A stretch of 64,000 bases of DNA from Acanthacorydalis orientalis (GCA_034766995.1 CM068322.1:21325245-21389244), one strand, 5' to 3'; shown: positions 38,162 to 59,358, numbered from the stretch's first letter. Notes: a model not told the origin generated them from the letters alone. Program-made: numbers and translations.

Positions 38162-40109
38162 TAAATGAATGTAATTGTGCTTAATTAATTAAATATAATA
38201 CATCTTGCATACTTTTTATTTGAGTATTTAAGGTTGTTTCATCATAATTCACCTCTTTTGACCAGGTAACACTATCTTACATAAACTGCAATGAAATACA
38301 ATTTTATAATAGATACATGATTACTTTAAAGTGCTATTTTCACAATTTGCATAATTTCAGTACTTCATTCATCATTTTTTTTTAAATATCTTCCAGTACA
38401 AATAAGCATTGGGAAACAGTTAATCTGCAGTGTTAAATTATATATTTTCTTTGATTGTATTTTTAAAAATTTTATTATTAAAATATGCACATTTGTTGAC
38501 GACTATATATCATTGGTGTACTGTAAAGTAATATGAAAACTAATGTGGTTATTGTTATCGAATCTCAACTGCAAGAAAATAAAATGAATTTCATAATGCA
38601 ATATATGTCATGACAAGTAAAATGTTATATATTAAAAAAATCTTCACAGAAAAAAAATTATAAAATAACACTAATCGATTACATGTCTTAAAAAATCACT
38701 TTTAAGTATGTAAACTTACAGACTCTCACAATTAATTTATAATATTGATATCTACATTTTATAAAATACAAATGTATATTACAAAAAGTCCATTCTTCTT
38801 CTTACAGTTGATAACTTTAAGAAAGACATAAGATAGAAAATAAAGAATACATTATGTATGACTAATAACAATTGAAATTGGTATAGTTATTCTGTTCATT
38901 TAGTTAAAAATCTTTGATTGTGATAACTACAAATTTGTAAATAGTAATATTTTTTTGATATTTTATATATAAACTGTACTTAATTTTCATTTGAAGCAAA
39001 TTGAACTGTGTAATGACTCCGAACTTACACTCTATAATATATATTATGTAAGTACAATATTGTCATTTTGACAATGACTAAATTTTGATTGCACACAAGT
39101 TTATGCCATAATAATACTATAATTATTGTTCTTATATTTATTTTTTATAAAATCTATTCAGTATTTTTCAGGTAGCAGCCTACGTGAATACTAGATATAC
39201 ACATTTTTCAGTATATAAATGTTATCAATGATAAGTATAAACGATACTTTTTAGAGTTATTACTATTAAAATGTGTCTTAAGTTAGTTAAAACATTTAAA
39301 ATTAGTTTACTAATAAATCGATACTTTTTGTCACATTTAATTATCTAAATACATAAGCGTACATCGCATTACATTACACAAAGAGCGTAAATACTGGGCA
39401 CTACTAACAATAAAATGCATATCTTACACAATGGAATGTTTAAGTCATCGTAGGCACGTTCCATCAATGGCAACAAGTGCAATATATGATCTAAAAATTT
39501 ATCTATAAAAAAAATTGAGCAGCTGATGTGACAAAATGCATAAAAAAACTGTTCTGCTTGAAAATATCTATATAAAAAGCACTTTTGATCATTAATGCGA
39601 ATCACTCATCCGACAAATATTTTATATCTAATATATGTTGTATGTGTATAAGTTTATAAATTTCATATATCTAAAAACTTAATACACAGATGATAAAGTT
39701 CAAAAAATTTTCTCTAGTTGATTTTCAAAATTAACTAAGCAAATTATGTGATATTTTAAATATTTTTCATACAGTTGTAAATCCGACTTAACAAATACTA
39801 TTGGCAGAACATTCTTTTAAAAAATACGATTTCCAAAATAAAAAGTAAATCTTATATGACAACACGTTTACTGCATGATAAAATAATGGAATTCACTTAC
39901 ATCACCTATCAAATTCAGCACACTACATAGTATTTCAAAAAGTTTTTCAGCTATTATATTTTCAAGCAAAAACAGAATATGGAAATAAAAAACTTTAAAT
40001 CAGTACATTTTAACACAACTTTAGACACAATGTCCATGCAAGGCAAAATTTGATTTATACGTACATTTCATACGTATCATTCAAGACTTAAATTAAGATT
40101 TTCTATCTG
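36138..40109. other. A+T-rich DNA, right part probably slpr 3' UTR
   Basis: No gene seen. The last kilobase or so before 40110 lacks AT microsatellites and may be the slpr 3' untranslated region. A minus-strand AATAAA occurs at about 39140. The true poly(A) site cannot be fixed by eye. An AT tract lies at 38118-38158. Confidence 0.5.
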
Positions 40110-47827
<7,718 letters not shown>

Positions 47828-48617
47828 TCATTTATTTAAAAAAATTTAGTTGTTTTCCATCCATATCTAAAAAAATTCAAAATAAATGTACACAATTCAC
47901 ACTAAAGTAACTGCTATGATTTCTTAAAATATTAAACAAACTAAATTTTATCTTTCTTCAACTTTTGTCTCTAGCATTGACAAAGAACAATATTTAAAGA
48001 ATACTATTCCTTCTGTCAAATAACAAGAGCAGGTGATCAAACAACAACATAAATGGATATATGAATGTTTTTTTACTATTTCAATAATTTTTAACCCTGC
48101 AAAGGGTTTAAACAAAAAGTACAACTAAATGTTTTTATTATCTTAAATTTACTACGCACATTCTTTAAACACCTCCACAACGTGTAACTGGTTTTATATA
48201 AACGACATAATTACTTCTTAGTTTAATCGGCCATGTTCATGCCACGATCAGACAGTTCGAGGTATTTGTTGTTTGGTTCGACAGGAATAAAACCGAATAA
48301 AGTATTATCTCTCAATGCACAATACCGCAAACCAATAGTGAAAATTGTAATCTATCTTAAGTAAAGTGAAATCAAAATCAGTTATTATAATTTTTTAATT
48401 AGTATTAATGGTGTAATACTGTTCGTCACAAATGCCAAAAACAATCTAAAGAAATTTTAATACTTATATTTTTTTAATAATTTTTTTTTAAGTAATTTTA
48501 ATATAGATAAGATTATAAGATGATTTGTATCTCTATCATTAGACAATTAATAGCCATATCAATGAAAATTTGTAGTTATTTTTTTATTTAAATTCTTTTA
48601 TTTACAACTCTATATGT

Positions 48618-48632
48618 GTATGTGTATGTGTA

Positions 48633-48704
<72 letters not shown>

Positions 48705-48706
48705 TA
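48618..48706. repeat. (TG)n(AT)n compound microsatellite
   Basis: Tract starting with gtatgtgtatgtgtatg and continuing as more than 55 bp of AT, then cacacata, between eag and slpr. Confidence 0.93.
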
Positions 48707-49325
48707 TGTATTTATGAAAGAGATTTAATGTAAGAGCGAGAAAAAATCTAAAGTAGGTTTTACATGTAGTGAGTTCAAAACTGGTATTAAATTTACTAGC
48801 TGCAGTTGAACATACTCCTTGTATAACTCACTTATACAAGGAATTTTAAACCAATAACATATTTCATTTTTTAATGAAATATTTGGTTACGTAAGTTCCT
48901 ATAAAGTATACATAATAGTAAACATATCTTCATATGTAGTAATATATTTTATTTCTTACCTAATCGACTTGAGAATACCAATAAAGTTTAACGATTGTAA
49001 GAAATTGAATGAAAGAATATGAGCAAACTAAAAAAATGAATATTTTTCTTAATTTATTGTAGATAAAAAAAAACAAATTTATTTAAAATAATAAAAATTG
49101 CCTAAGAACTGAAATACGAGTCTTATGTTTTAATTATTTTACAACCATGATAACTTTTCGAATTCATTCGGTAACTTTCAAATAACAATCTATTTGTATA
49201 TTAATTTAAAATTTACCACTTATGAAAATTTACAGATACCAAATTTCCTTCAAATATATTTTTTTCATTTCAAACATGCTAAATATTCCTTTTTTCTGTT
49301 AGAGAGAAATTTTATTTGTAATATA

Positions 49326-49328
49326 TGT

Positions 49329-49395
<67 letters not shown>

Positions 49396-49402
49396 TATAT
49401 AC

Positions 49403-49455
<53 letters not shown>
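49326..49455. repeat. (AT)n microsatellite, longest tract in the window
   Basis: About 130 bp of AT with three evenly spaced acatatat interruptions, in the eag-slpr intergenic interval. Confidence 0.95.
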
Positions 49456-49459
<4 letters not shown>

Positions 49460-50576
49460 CTTTGTTGTTAGAAATTACTTAATGTACGCTGTCCTAAAAA
49501 TCAAATATCTTACAAAATATCATTTTTAAATAGATTTTTTAAAACAAAAAAACAGTTAGAAAAGAATTAGAAATATATTTGTTCAATCTCGGTAACCACC
49601 ATTTAAATAAAAAAAAGTTAATATGGTATCAATTGATAAATAAAAATACTATCTATTGTAACAATTTTTTTATTTATATTACATAGTAATATTTATTGCA
49701 AAGCTATTAAGTATTATTTTTGTACAATAAAGTCTCGTGTTCATAAATAATTATTTGATAAATAAATGATGTGAGGCTTTTTAATCGAAAGTATAATGCA
49801 GGCGCATAGATATTTTCTGCAATCTATATACTAATTATAACTCACTCTTCACTCGTCACAATTTTACAATGAATCTAACATTCATCTGTGCGCCGGCTTA
49901 CATGGTGTACATGGCAGGCTTTTTGGTTTTAATTTAATCTAAGAGGTGCTGTTAATCTATTTTCACAGACAAGTATTAATTGCTAAGAGGTTTGTCAGAA
50001 AACACAGATACAGTATACCGATAGAAAATATATTATTGCATAATATTCAAGAAACGTTTTTTTTCTTGACTCGATTTTTAAGAAATATTTAAATTTGATA
50101 GAAGTAGAAACGATACGTTTATTTTTTCTCCAAACCTCGTAACAAACGTCACTAAATCTGTGTAGTAATTATCATTAAAGTGTGAGTATAAAATGATTTT
50201 GAGTGAATCGAAAATATCGTTTATTTATGAACATTTTCAATATCAGTATTGCCTCAAAATTGGCTTTTAAGAAAACAATACTCTGAAAGAATACTGTAAA
50301 ATCATTAGAAAAAATGTTTATCTTCATTCAAATTACATGTTTTGTACATTATACAAGTGAATAAAATAATGATCTGGCATTCATAGAACGTTTATTTCAT
50401 ACAGCGCTTTCAAAGCGTAGTAACGTAACCTAGAATCATTTTCTAGAAAGGCCTAACAATATATATTCTTGTAATGAGTCCAATGAATATCGTCGTCGAG
50501 ATTAATTCAATCCCCTTCGTATAGTCTAAAAAGTTAAATATGAAAACAACATTTAGACGGAGCAGTCTTTATTTTA

Positions 50577-50731
50577 TTACTCTTTATTGCGTCTCAAAGT
50601 AGATGTACTGGAGGGTTCTTCTGGTAACATTTTGGTCGTTTCTGTTGGACTAACATTTGTTGACGGTGCTGAATCTTGTCTACTTGTTCCACTCATTTCT
50701 GTCGGCGTGGTTGGAACTCGGGGCGCTGCAC
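50577..50731 (-). CDS. eag: eag last coding exon, detached C-terminal tail
   Basis: A 155-nt exon entered in phase 1 from the preceding KSRSSKG. It encodes a Thr/Ser/Pro-rich 50-residue tail, [20 protein letters not shown] and onwards, ending TLRRNKE and stop at 50579-50577. It is clearly more GC rich than its surroundings, with acceptor ttgtcag|GT. The assignment rests on phase, composition and a matching basic-to-Pro/Thr transition in fly Eag; the tail itself is not conserved enough to prove homology. Reading through the upstream donor instead would give an alternative end at 54011. Confidence 0.75.
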
Positions 50732-51805
50732 CTGACAATTACAATACTCTTTTAACAAGGCATAAATTTGTATAATAGGAATATACGTTTTATTATTAAT
50801 TATAGTTCAACATTATTCAATTCTTTATTTTAATTGTTATTCCTCTATTAGAATTTGTGTAATTGCTAATTTTGTTATCTTTTACTAAAAAAATAAATAA
50901 TTTAATTGTTTCTGTACAACGTATATGATTAGCCCAAAATATTTATATTTTTATTAAATATTTGTTCAATATTATATAATTTGAGCAAAGTTTGTATGAA
51001 AAATTAAACATATATTATTTAAAAAATATTTTATATATACGTATATATATATATATATATATAAATGTTTGTGTATAAATTGTACTGTTATTATTTGAAA
51101 GTAAATAATAAAGAAGTTAATCGTACAAAAAAAGCCTCAAATGATAAATATTATAAATTTAATATTAAAAAAATATTATAATAGAAATTTAAAACGAAAT
51201 TTTTAAAATCTATTTACTACACAATATATTTCAATTTAATTTATTTCGTCATTGTTTCCACTAAAATGGCTGTTATTTTTATTAAAAACATTATTTTCTT
51301 TATAATTGTGTGTTAAAAAAGTAGTTGTATTTTTTCAGTGTTTTAAAAGCAAAGTTTATATAAAATAAAATATATTGACAAGCAATTTTTTTATTAAATT
51401 AAATTATATTGTATTTTAATAATTCGTACAGGTGATAATATTTGTCTAATACAAATCTGCAAATATCTTAAAAAATAAAGACTGTTTTTTTATTTTATTA
51501 TAAATACAATTTAAAAATATTTTATTGATATTTTTATCCATATTATAAAATTTAAAATTACAAATATTATTTTTCATATGAAAATAATATATATTGTATA
51601 TATATGTATATATATATATATACAATTTTTGATACGGTTTTTTGTTTTATTTGTTTTTTTCATAGTCCTTTCGGAAACTTTTTGTTACTATTTCCTACAA
51701 TCAGGTGTGATCCTAAATGTATTTTCAAAGTTATATTTTTATATTAATTTTTCGAGTCTTGAGAATTCGAGTTTAAAATGGATATCTCAAAAATGTAAAT
51801 ATAAG

Positions 51806-51856
<51 letters not shown>

Positions 51857-52230
51857 GACTATATTTTAAAAATTATTTTAGAACAAGCACAAAATTTGAA
51901 ATTTATAACTTTTTAAACATTGAATATAATTTGATAAAATTAAATTCAATGTTAATTTGACTAAATATAAAGAAGAAAAGGTATAAAGTGAAACGATTTA
52001 ATTATGAAACTTTGTTTAATTTTACCTGACTTTGAAATGCCAATAAACATATATGAACATTAAAGTTGTTAATTGTTGTATACACACATATTTTCATATT
52101 CTACCCTCGGGCAAAGAATACGTAAAGCGTTATTTCTATTCTAATTTGTGTTAAGTATAATTCCCAGAACTAAAGTTGTAAATCGTTTCATAAATTTTAG
52201 ATATAATTACATTATTTTTGATTGAAGATT

Positions 52231-52293
<63 letters not shown>

Positions 52294-52357
52294 TCATATT
52301 GTAATATTCTTAGGTATGCGATTATTAACAAAATTATTTTGAAAGTATGTCAAAAAT

Positions 52358-52424
<67 letters not shown>

Positions 52425-52946
52425 TCGTATTGTAATATTCTTAGGTATGCGATTATTAACAAAATTATTTTGAAAGTATGTCAAAAATTTATAATATACA
52501 GTGAAAAACATTTTAGATCATCAAAAGTTTCAAGCTGTAACCCACTTTTAATATTCATAGGAACTTATACGTTTATAATTAATTGACTGTTGTATATCTT
52601 ATTTTATGTAGCTTAAAGTATACAAAAAAATGTAAGAATTAAAAATAATTTATAAATATAAGGAATATATATATATATATATATATATATTCATTATATT
52701 TACCATATAGGAGTATATTTTTTTAGATATTTGTTATGTTCTACGTTTTTTTAAGTGGAAAACAATTATAATGGAAATGTTTAAAATAGAATTATATTTT
52801 CCCATATTTTTAACATTTTTTATCTGTTTTGTCTGAAATTATCGTAAAAATAAAATACAATAGAATAATTTTATAAACAAACTAAATTTTGATATAATTT
52901 TTTTTATAATTAATATTAATTGACAGAAAATTGCATTTTTGAAAAT

Positions 52947-52999
<53 letters not shown>

Positions 53000-53553
53000 C
53001 GAATTGTATATTGATTGTTACATTAAAATCTATAATGAAATATTTTTGAAAAAAAATCTTTACAAAATTATAAAAATAAATATATATTTTAATAGCCTTT
53101 TGAATGATTATCTGTAACTTTTCCACAAAAAAATTATCTTATATACAGAATAGAATTGAATGTTATAAATATGGATAATTGTATCAAAAATTAGATAAAT
53201 TAAGAAGTTACGAATCGAATTTGTATTGTTATTTATTATATTAAAAGTTATAAATATCTTTTCTAATCACTTTTTATATTTATAAATTTTACATCAGATT
53301 TAGTTATTCGTATTAATAAATAAATGTTAAAATTTTTTAAAATATTTCACTTTCAAAGTTAGTATAATTAATCTAAGAAGTAAAAATGAGTACTTTTCAG
53401 AAATTTCAAGTAAAATAAATTAAGGTTAATAATGAATTAAATTGAATTAATTATGCTAGTGTAAATAAAGTTGAAAAGTAAGCAATTTCAGAAAAAGTGT
53501 TTTATAAATAAATTAAATAATTTTACTAATATTTTTTGATTAAAAATAATGTT

Positions 53554-53618
<65 letters not shown>

Positions 53619-53858
53619 AATAAACTCTCATAATACAAACTGTAAAAATTATTTTAATTCCAGAAAACTTAAAAATAGTAGTAAGTAATAATTTGAAATT
53701 CCTTGAGAAAGGTAATTATTGTTTCATATATAAATTTCTCTTTTCTTTTAGAAATTTAAAAAGTGTTTAATATGGTTTTTGTGTTTAAGTTAATTTTCTT
53801 TTAACAGGACAAAAAAGGACTATATATTCACTTTTAATATTTTACCTTCGAAATATAG

Positions 53859-53926
<68 letters not shown>

Positions 53927-56057
53927 CACGTATGTATGTATGTAGGTATGTACATCTCGTATGTGTATCTGTGTGTATGTATTTATGTATAAGTTAGTAA
54001 GAATTTATAGTTACCGATAGAAAATTTTATTTGGATATTTTGTTACAGTTATTGCGTGATGTGTGTACACAGAGATAGTAATTATAAAAAAAGATCGAAT
54101 AGTACCTTTACTACTCCGACTTTTCGCCCGTCTCTTCTTAAGAATGAGCTGACCAAGACCAGTACCTTCAGCGGTCGTCGGTATACTGGAACTCGGCATT
54201 GTTGTTGTAACAGCAACTACTTTAGTCGGTTGATCTGTAGACGTAAACGTTCTAGCTCGGATTGACTTTTCTTGATCGGATTCACCTTGCGGCGATTGAG
54301 AAGCAGGGCTATGGCTTAATTTATTCACCAACTCTCCCAGAAGATCTTCCATCCGTTCCATACGTTGATTCAGTCTCTGTATTTCCAATTTCACGTCAAC
54401 TTTAAAATCCATGATATTATTCATTATTTCTTTATATTCCATCGGTGCTGAAATATCAGCAGATCTCCCCGGATACAATAATGATAAGTTTGGTGGATCG
54501 CGTAGACCACCGTCGTAACTATCTACTTTTCTTAAACTCATGCTTCGGTTAATTCGTTCTCTATCATCAATCTCTACAATTTCTTCTATCGTGTCCTGTC
54601 TAGTGATACTGGATCCAGATGTCGTTGTTGCCATTTTTTGCATTTTCGGAAATATTTTATTACCGGATCCTGTCGTGGCACTACCGCTACCAGTACCCGG
54701 AGCAACAACAGCACTCGAAGAAGACGAACTCGGACGTTCTTTAGCTGGATCACGTGTACTGAGACTTCTAGTGAATGCAGCCGGCGTTTGACTCGAACAT
54801 TCTGAACTAGAATCAAGACTAGACGAACCGAGCAAACGACCCCATTTACTCGTTCTAACAGTAGCCGGTCTACTAACAGGTTTCGGCGCTACGCTAGTAA
54901 CATAAGCGTTCGGACTAGTTCCTCCCGTATCATCCTTTTCAACGACTGATGATAGTTTTGTTGTAGGAACTCTTGCAACCGGTTTTTCATTAGTTTCTTC
55001 AGGTCCTTTTTCAACATCAGTTGTTGGTTGAGGCGTAATTACTGGCGCATGTAAAGCCCTATCTCTTCGAAATTTCGAAAATATTTTTCTAACTAAATGA
55101 TCTTGTGTTTGATCGAGTTGTGGTTCGTTTTTTCTTCGTTCCGCTAATTCTTTTTCACGTCGTACATCTGCTACTTTTCTGAATATTAACCTATGTCGTA
55201 AATTGTATGTCAAAACTAAATTACGAGCGAAACTATTCGCAAACGCTTGATAAAAGTCGAGTACTTCGAGCAATTTGTCACGTTTGATTGTGTGCAAATC
55301 ACAGTACGTGAGGGCACGTACATTGGCAGCTGACTGACCCACAGCATTGTCTTTCCAAAATGAATCACCGAAAACGTCGCCCTTGCCTAAAGTATTACAA
55401 ATTGAATTTTAAAAGAATATATATTTTATTTATTTGTAGGGTGTTCCTTGGGATGTATAATCAGTATTTTGAGTCGTAGTAGAGGAAACTAATACAAGAT
55501 AAAAATATTGAGATGTGAAGGATAATTTAAAATAAAGTTCAACATTTAATTTAAGAAATCCATTTTTTTCCCGATTTAGTACGTATTTTGACAAAAATTC
55601 GTTATTATTGTAGAATGCTTAAAAAAAATGTTAAACGTTGTCCATAGAACCGCATTACCTCATATTTTCTTTTCTATTAGAAACTATAAATTTTCTCCAA
55701 ACATCTCTATTACAAAATAAATTTCATTAAACTTAATTCATTTATTTCAGTTAGTTATTTCCAAAGAGTGAACTAAATACACTAGATAATAATTTTCATG
55801 CAAGGAACTTTGACATTATACACAACTTTAACAATAGGGAATTAGTTTTTACTTGCTAAAATTTTTGTTGTGTCCTAGTCTCCTCTTCCACCTCTAATAA
55901 TTCTAAACATTCATAGTTGAACTTACTGTACAAAAAATCAATCTTCATTTTTTTTATAAACATAGTCTATTTATAAACAGAAAAGAATTAAAATAATAAA
56001 ATAGTACTCATGAAAGCATGCATTTTTAAGTTAAAATAATTTCTGTCTCTCCCTCTT

Positions 56058-56156
<99 letters not shown>

Positions 56157-56428
56157 TTAAATAATGTCGTCTTACCTAATATAGCAACCACTTCGTCATC
56201 CTGTATGACTTCCAGTGAACCAGTAACGATGAAACATAACGAATCAATCGATTCGCCTGTATGGTATAGGAGATCACCTGGAGCTGAATGGGACATTGTG
56301 AAATGCATCGCTAGTGCTCTCAAACATCCATCCGAAGCTAATCGAAATGCTGGATGTTCATTAAACACTTTGCGATTTAAATGCACGCAAATGTCTGCTT
56401 TCATATCCTTGGGACAGTAGTTGAGTAC
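50577..56428 (-). CDS. eag: Ether-a-go-go K+ channel, C-terminal part (last three coding exons)
   Basis: Voltage-gated potassium channel subunit of the KCNH (Eag) family; only the cytoplasmic C-terminal 562 residues are here, in exons 56428-56176, 55386-54106 and 50731-50577, which join in phase 1 at both junctions. The first begins [20 protein letters not shown], the post-S6 C-linker, and continues into the cyclic-nucleotide-binding-homology domain ([51 protein letters not shown]). The match to fly and vertebrate Eag is nearly residue for residue to FSKFRR. After that comes a low-complexity region, a short coiled coil ([20 protein letters not shown]) and the basic [11 protein letters not shown]. 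The PAS, S1-S6 and pore exons must lie beyond 64000; I looked for them in 56429-64000 and found none. Confidence 0.95.
52289..52497. repeat. near-identical tandem duplication in the eag intron
   Basis: A 76-bp unique segment (from catattcatattgtaatatt to gtcaaaaatttataatat) at 52289-52364 recurs at 52420-52495 with a single visible difference (cat versus cgt). The period is 131 bp and an (AT)n tract precedes each copy. The low divergence points to recent unequal exchange or slippage at the microsatellite, or to an assembly artefact. Confidence 0.9.
53558..53613. repeat. (AT)n microsatellite in eag intron
   Basis: About 56 bp of AT. The same intron has further tracts near 51038, 51811, 52231, 52364, 52665, 52951 and 53861. 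Confidence 0.93.
53861..53945. repeat. (AT)n with (GTAT)n tail in eag intron
   Basis: About 50 bp of AT, then tatatacacgtatgtatgta, roughly 160 bp downstream of the eag donor at 54106. Confidence 0.92.
54106..55386 (-). CDS. eag: eag exon: second half of the CNBHD, variable region, coiled coil
   Basis: Encodes [20 protein letters not shown] through [19 protein letters not shown] to [20 protein letters not shown] and KIFSKFRR, then about 230 residues of Ser/Thr/Pro-rich sequence ([27 protein letters not shown]). A coiled coil follows ([33 protein letters not shown]), the tetramerisation helix of Eag channels, and a basic end [14 protein letters not shown]. The donor AAAG|GTACTA is phase 1. 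The frame reads on to a stop at 54011 in the intron, but the matching downstream exon argues for splicing here. Confidence 0.93.
55387..56175 (-). other. eag: eag intron splitting the CNBHD
   Basis: 789-bp intron, phase 1, with a (TC)n(AT)n tract close to its 5' splice site. Confidence 0.85.
56052..56155. repeat. (TC)n(AT)n microsatellite in eag intron
   Basis: About 35 bp of TC followed by two AT blocks split by gtat. Its right end is about 20 bp from the donor of the upstream eag exon. Confidence 0.95.
56176..56428 (-). CDS. eag: eag exon: C-linker and first half of the CNBHD
   Basis: Encodes [20 protein letters not shown] through [16 protein letters not shown] and [11 protein letters not shown] to VAIL plus G (phase 1, G|GTAAG). 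The acceptor is tataaatag|GTA, phase 0. Tyr548 and Asn567 in fly numbering, two positions reported to be A-to-I edited in fly eag, are TAC and AAT here. The donor is followed within 20 nt by an (AT)n/(GA)n tract. Confidence 0.95.
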
Positions 56429-56808
56429 CTATTTATATACAGTATCGACTGTTAACACCATCCTATATATTTTTCTCATTTGAATAATTATGCAGAGCTG
56501 AGTAACACTACACCCTACTAGTGTCAAACGGTTTGTAAAACAAAATATGACTGGAAAGATTGCTGAAATGCCTTTAAGTCAATTTTAATATTGTTTATTG
56601 TTCTAAAAAATGTTTTTTAAGAATGGAAATACATACTAAATGCATTAATAATAATTGTCATTTCGTAAAGAATAAGCGCTAGATTTTGAATTTAAATATA
56701 TAATAATGATTCATAAAAATATATTTCTACTGAAAAATACACCAAGAATTTGATCTTCAATGTATTATTCAAGATTTATTTGGTTATAACCATTTTACTA
56801 AAAATTCC

Positions 56809-56852
<44 letters not shown>

Positions 56853-59288
56853 TATTAATTAAAAAAAAAATGTCGAAAATCAAATAATCTTTCTTTTCTT
56901 AAACGTTTTGATTTACAGTACATGTATTTAAATATATTTTAAATCTAAAAAAAAACATAGAAATGACTGTGTTAATACATTTTTTGATAATTATTTTTAA
57001 AGAAAGATATTAAACACTAGAAACAAAATATTTTAAAACCATTGATAACAGAATCTTTCCATTCATATTGCTGAAATTACATAAACCGTACTTTAAATTT
57101 TGTGCATGGAAAATTATCTATTAAATACCTGTTTTGTAAATAAATTGAAGAAATAGCCAATTGTTATATAAACCAGCATTAAAAGTCTTTAAAAAGAATA
57201 CTACGGAGTGCTAATTGTCTTATAGTAGAGAGAAATCGATTTATTTATCAGTACTCAAGTAATTTCATTCAAAAGCTCTTTTATTAAGGATGCAAAGTGT
57301 ACTCTAATCATAACTTGTATACTTCTTGAGAAAAATCCATAATACTTATATATTTATAAGAATATGTGCAATATTACTTCGTTCTGGTGCTTGGTATAAA
57401 AATCTTATTCTTTTTTATGATTTTTTAAACTATAAATCTTAAGTCAAGTGCTCCTAGAATTTTTGTAAAATTTACTGATCTTAAGAATTTATTATAAATT
57501 ATTGAATGTATTTTCGAACAACTAATCAATTTTATTATGTCAATAAGATGTTGTTTGCGTGAGAATTTTAGAATTCTGCTGGATGAACTGCGACAAAAGG
57601 CCTCGTTAGGGATAGACACGAAAAATGTTCCATATCATAGTGAAAATCTTTAAACCGTGAGTCCGTCTGTATATTTTCAAACCTTAACGAGGAGCAGAGT
57701 TAATAGTTGTTGAGATATACGACAAAAGTATTCAGTTTTGATTTTTAGCGTATGTAAAGGGCTATTTTTTGATTTAAATCCCTTATACCAAACACCAAAA
57801 TTATTTATATTTTTTTGAATAAATAAATCTGATTACATTATTAAGTCAGAAAATAAAAATGGCTCTCAACTCTTTTCTTTACTAGATAAATCAATAATAT
57901 AATTAATTTGCTCTTTGAATAAATGTTTAGGACATGATTAATTCAGGAAATTTAATATTTTTTTCATTATTAAAAAAAGTTAAAATTTTTGGAGTATTTC
58001 AGAATACAGTGACTAATTTTATGGATGAAAATGTATTAATTATTTAAATATTGATTTTATTTTTCTCAAAAAGTATTTCAATTCTTTATGATTGTATACT
58101 TTTCCAAGTAACTAAAAACAGTATTTAATTAAAAAAGTATATATTGTATAGAATAACATTTGTCTGTAGTAAGAACTAACATTTTAACCTTAATCTCTTT
58201 GATAGTAACTTTCCTAACCCTTCAGTGTTATTTAATGTTCTTGACGCGTCTGGTTTGCCTTTTATACACCACCGAACGACATATATGTATGCCACAACAC
58301 AGGGACTAATTTATGTTACTTCTATATGGAAAATGTGTATACTTAGAGTATATGAACAAAGTGAAATATTTTGGTAACGACGAATATTTAGAGGATTTCA
58401 AAAACACTTGTCGATATATAAAAGATTCTATGTTTCAAAATCACTGAAGAATTAGTTGATAAAAGGATTCTATGAATTTCACAGATTTTTAATATAGAAG
58501 CCTTTTATACGAAATATTAAAAATGTATGCATAATTAATCAATTTTTATTTTGTTTTCCTATATTAAGTATATATATATATATATATTCAATGTGATAAA
58601 TGTTAAGTAATCATTCCTAAATTTAATTTTTTTAATATATATATATATTTCTTTAATATATATATTTAATTAATTTTTAACATTTTAGTGTAAATATTAA
58701 TAATAAAGTAAAAATAATTCTGTGACTAAAAATCCAAAAATTAATTTGAATTAATATTGCAAAGCTAAATACGAAACATTGTGCAAATAAAACAATCTAA
58801 GAAAAATGTCATAGTCAGTAACAAATATTTTTAAAAAATATAAAAGTGCAAAAAACGTGTTTTGCATTTATCTATTTTTATATAATATAGCGTTTCAGTT
58901 AACTAAAAACAAATTGCATGCAAAACAGTGAAAATTAAAATTATAAAAAGAAAAAACTAAATAATTGTTCCACCATTTAAAAATAATTAAAAAAAAACTG
59001 TTTAAATATTTAAGACACTTCTTAAAATTAATCAATATAAAATAAGATGGAATAAAAAAGTCACTCGAGTGGGATTTAAAAACTTTCAGCTTTAGAGCTC
59101 TGAGATTTTCAAGATGATTGGAAGATATTGGTGTAGATAAAAAGAGAGATTAAGAGTGCTACAGTTTTGTGTATCTATTATTAACATTTTCAAACACTTT
59201 AGGGATTTAACAATTAAGTGACAAGATAAATTTAAGTGTCTGTAATAAGCGGACGATTTTTATCTCAAGTATTTATTTTTCAAAACAT

Positions 59289-59323
59289 TTAATATATACC
59301 TATTATATATATACATATATATA

Positions 59324-59358
<35 letters not shown>

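Larger units (their letters stand above)
50732..54105 (-). other. eag: last eag intron
   Basis: About 3.4 kb of A+T-rich sequence with at least eight AT tracts and the 131-bp tandem duplication. No additional exon was recognised. Confidence 0.7.

Noticed and set aside
39369..39605. 78-codon minus-strand frame below slpr
   Set aside because: It lies within the probable slpr 3' UTR and shows no recognisable protein; length is within chance for this region.
54540..54816. Open frames over the eag Ser-rich region, one on each strand
   Set aside because: Overlapping shadows of the GC-richer eag exon; no independent support.
48618..56155. Open frames made of [12 protein letters not shown] repeats on both strands, for example at 49194-49529 and 52222-52586
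   Set aside because: These are translations of (AT)n microsatellites, open only because TA dinucleotide repeats contain no stop in those frames.
57425..57619. Minus-strand frame VSIPNEAFCRSSSSRILKF and on, tested as an upstream eag exon
   Set aside because: It does not match any Eag segment, lacks suitable splice phase, and is not a family I recognise.
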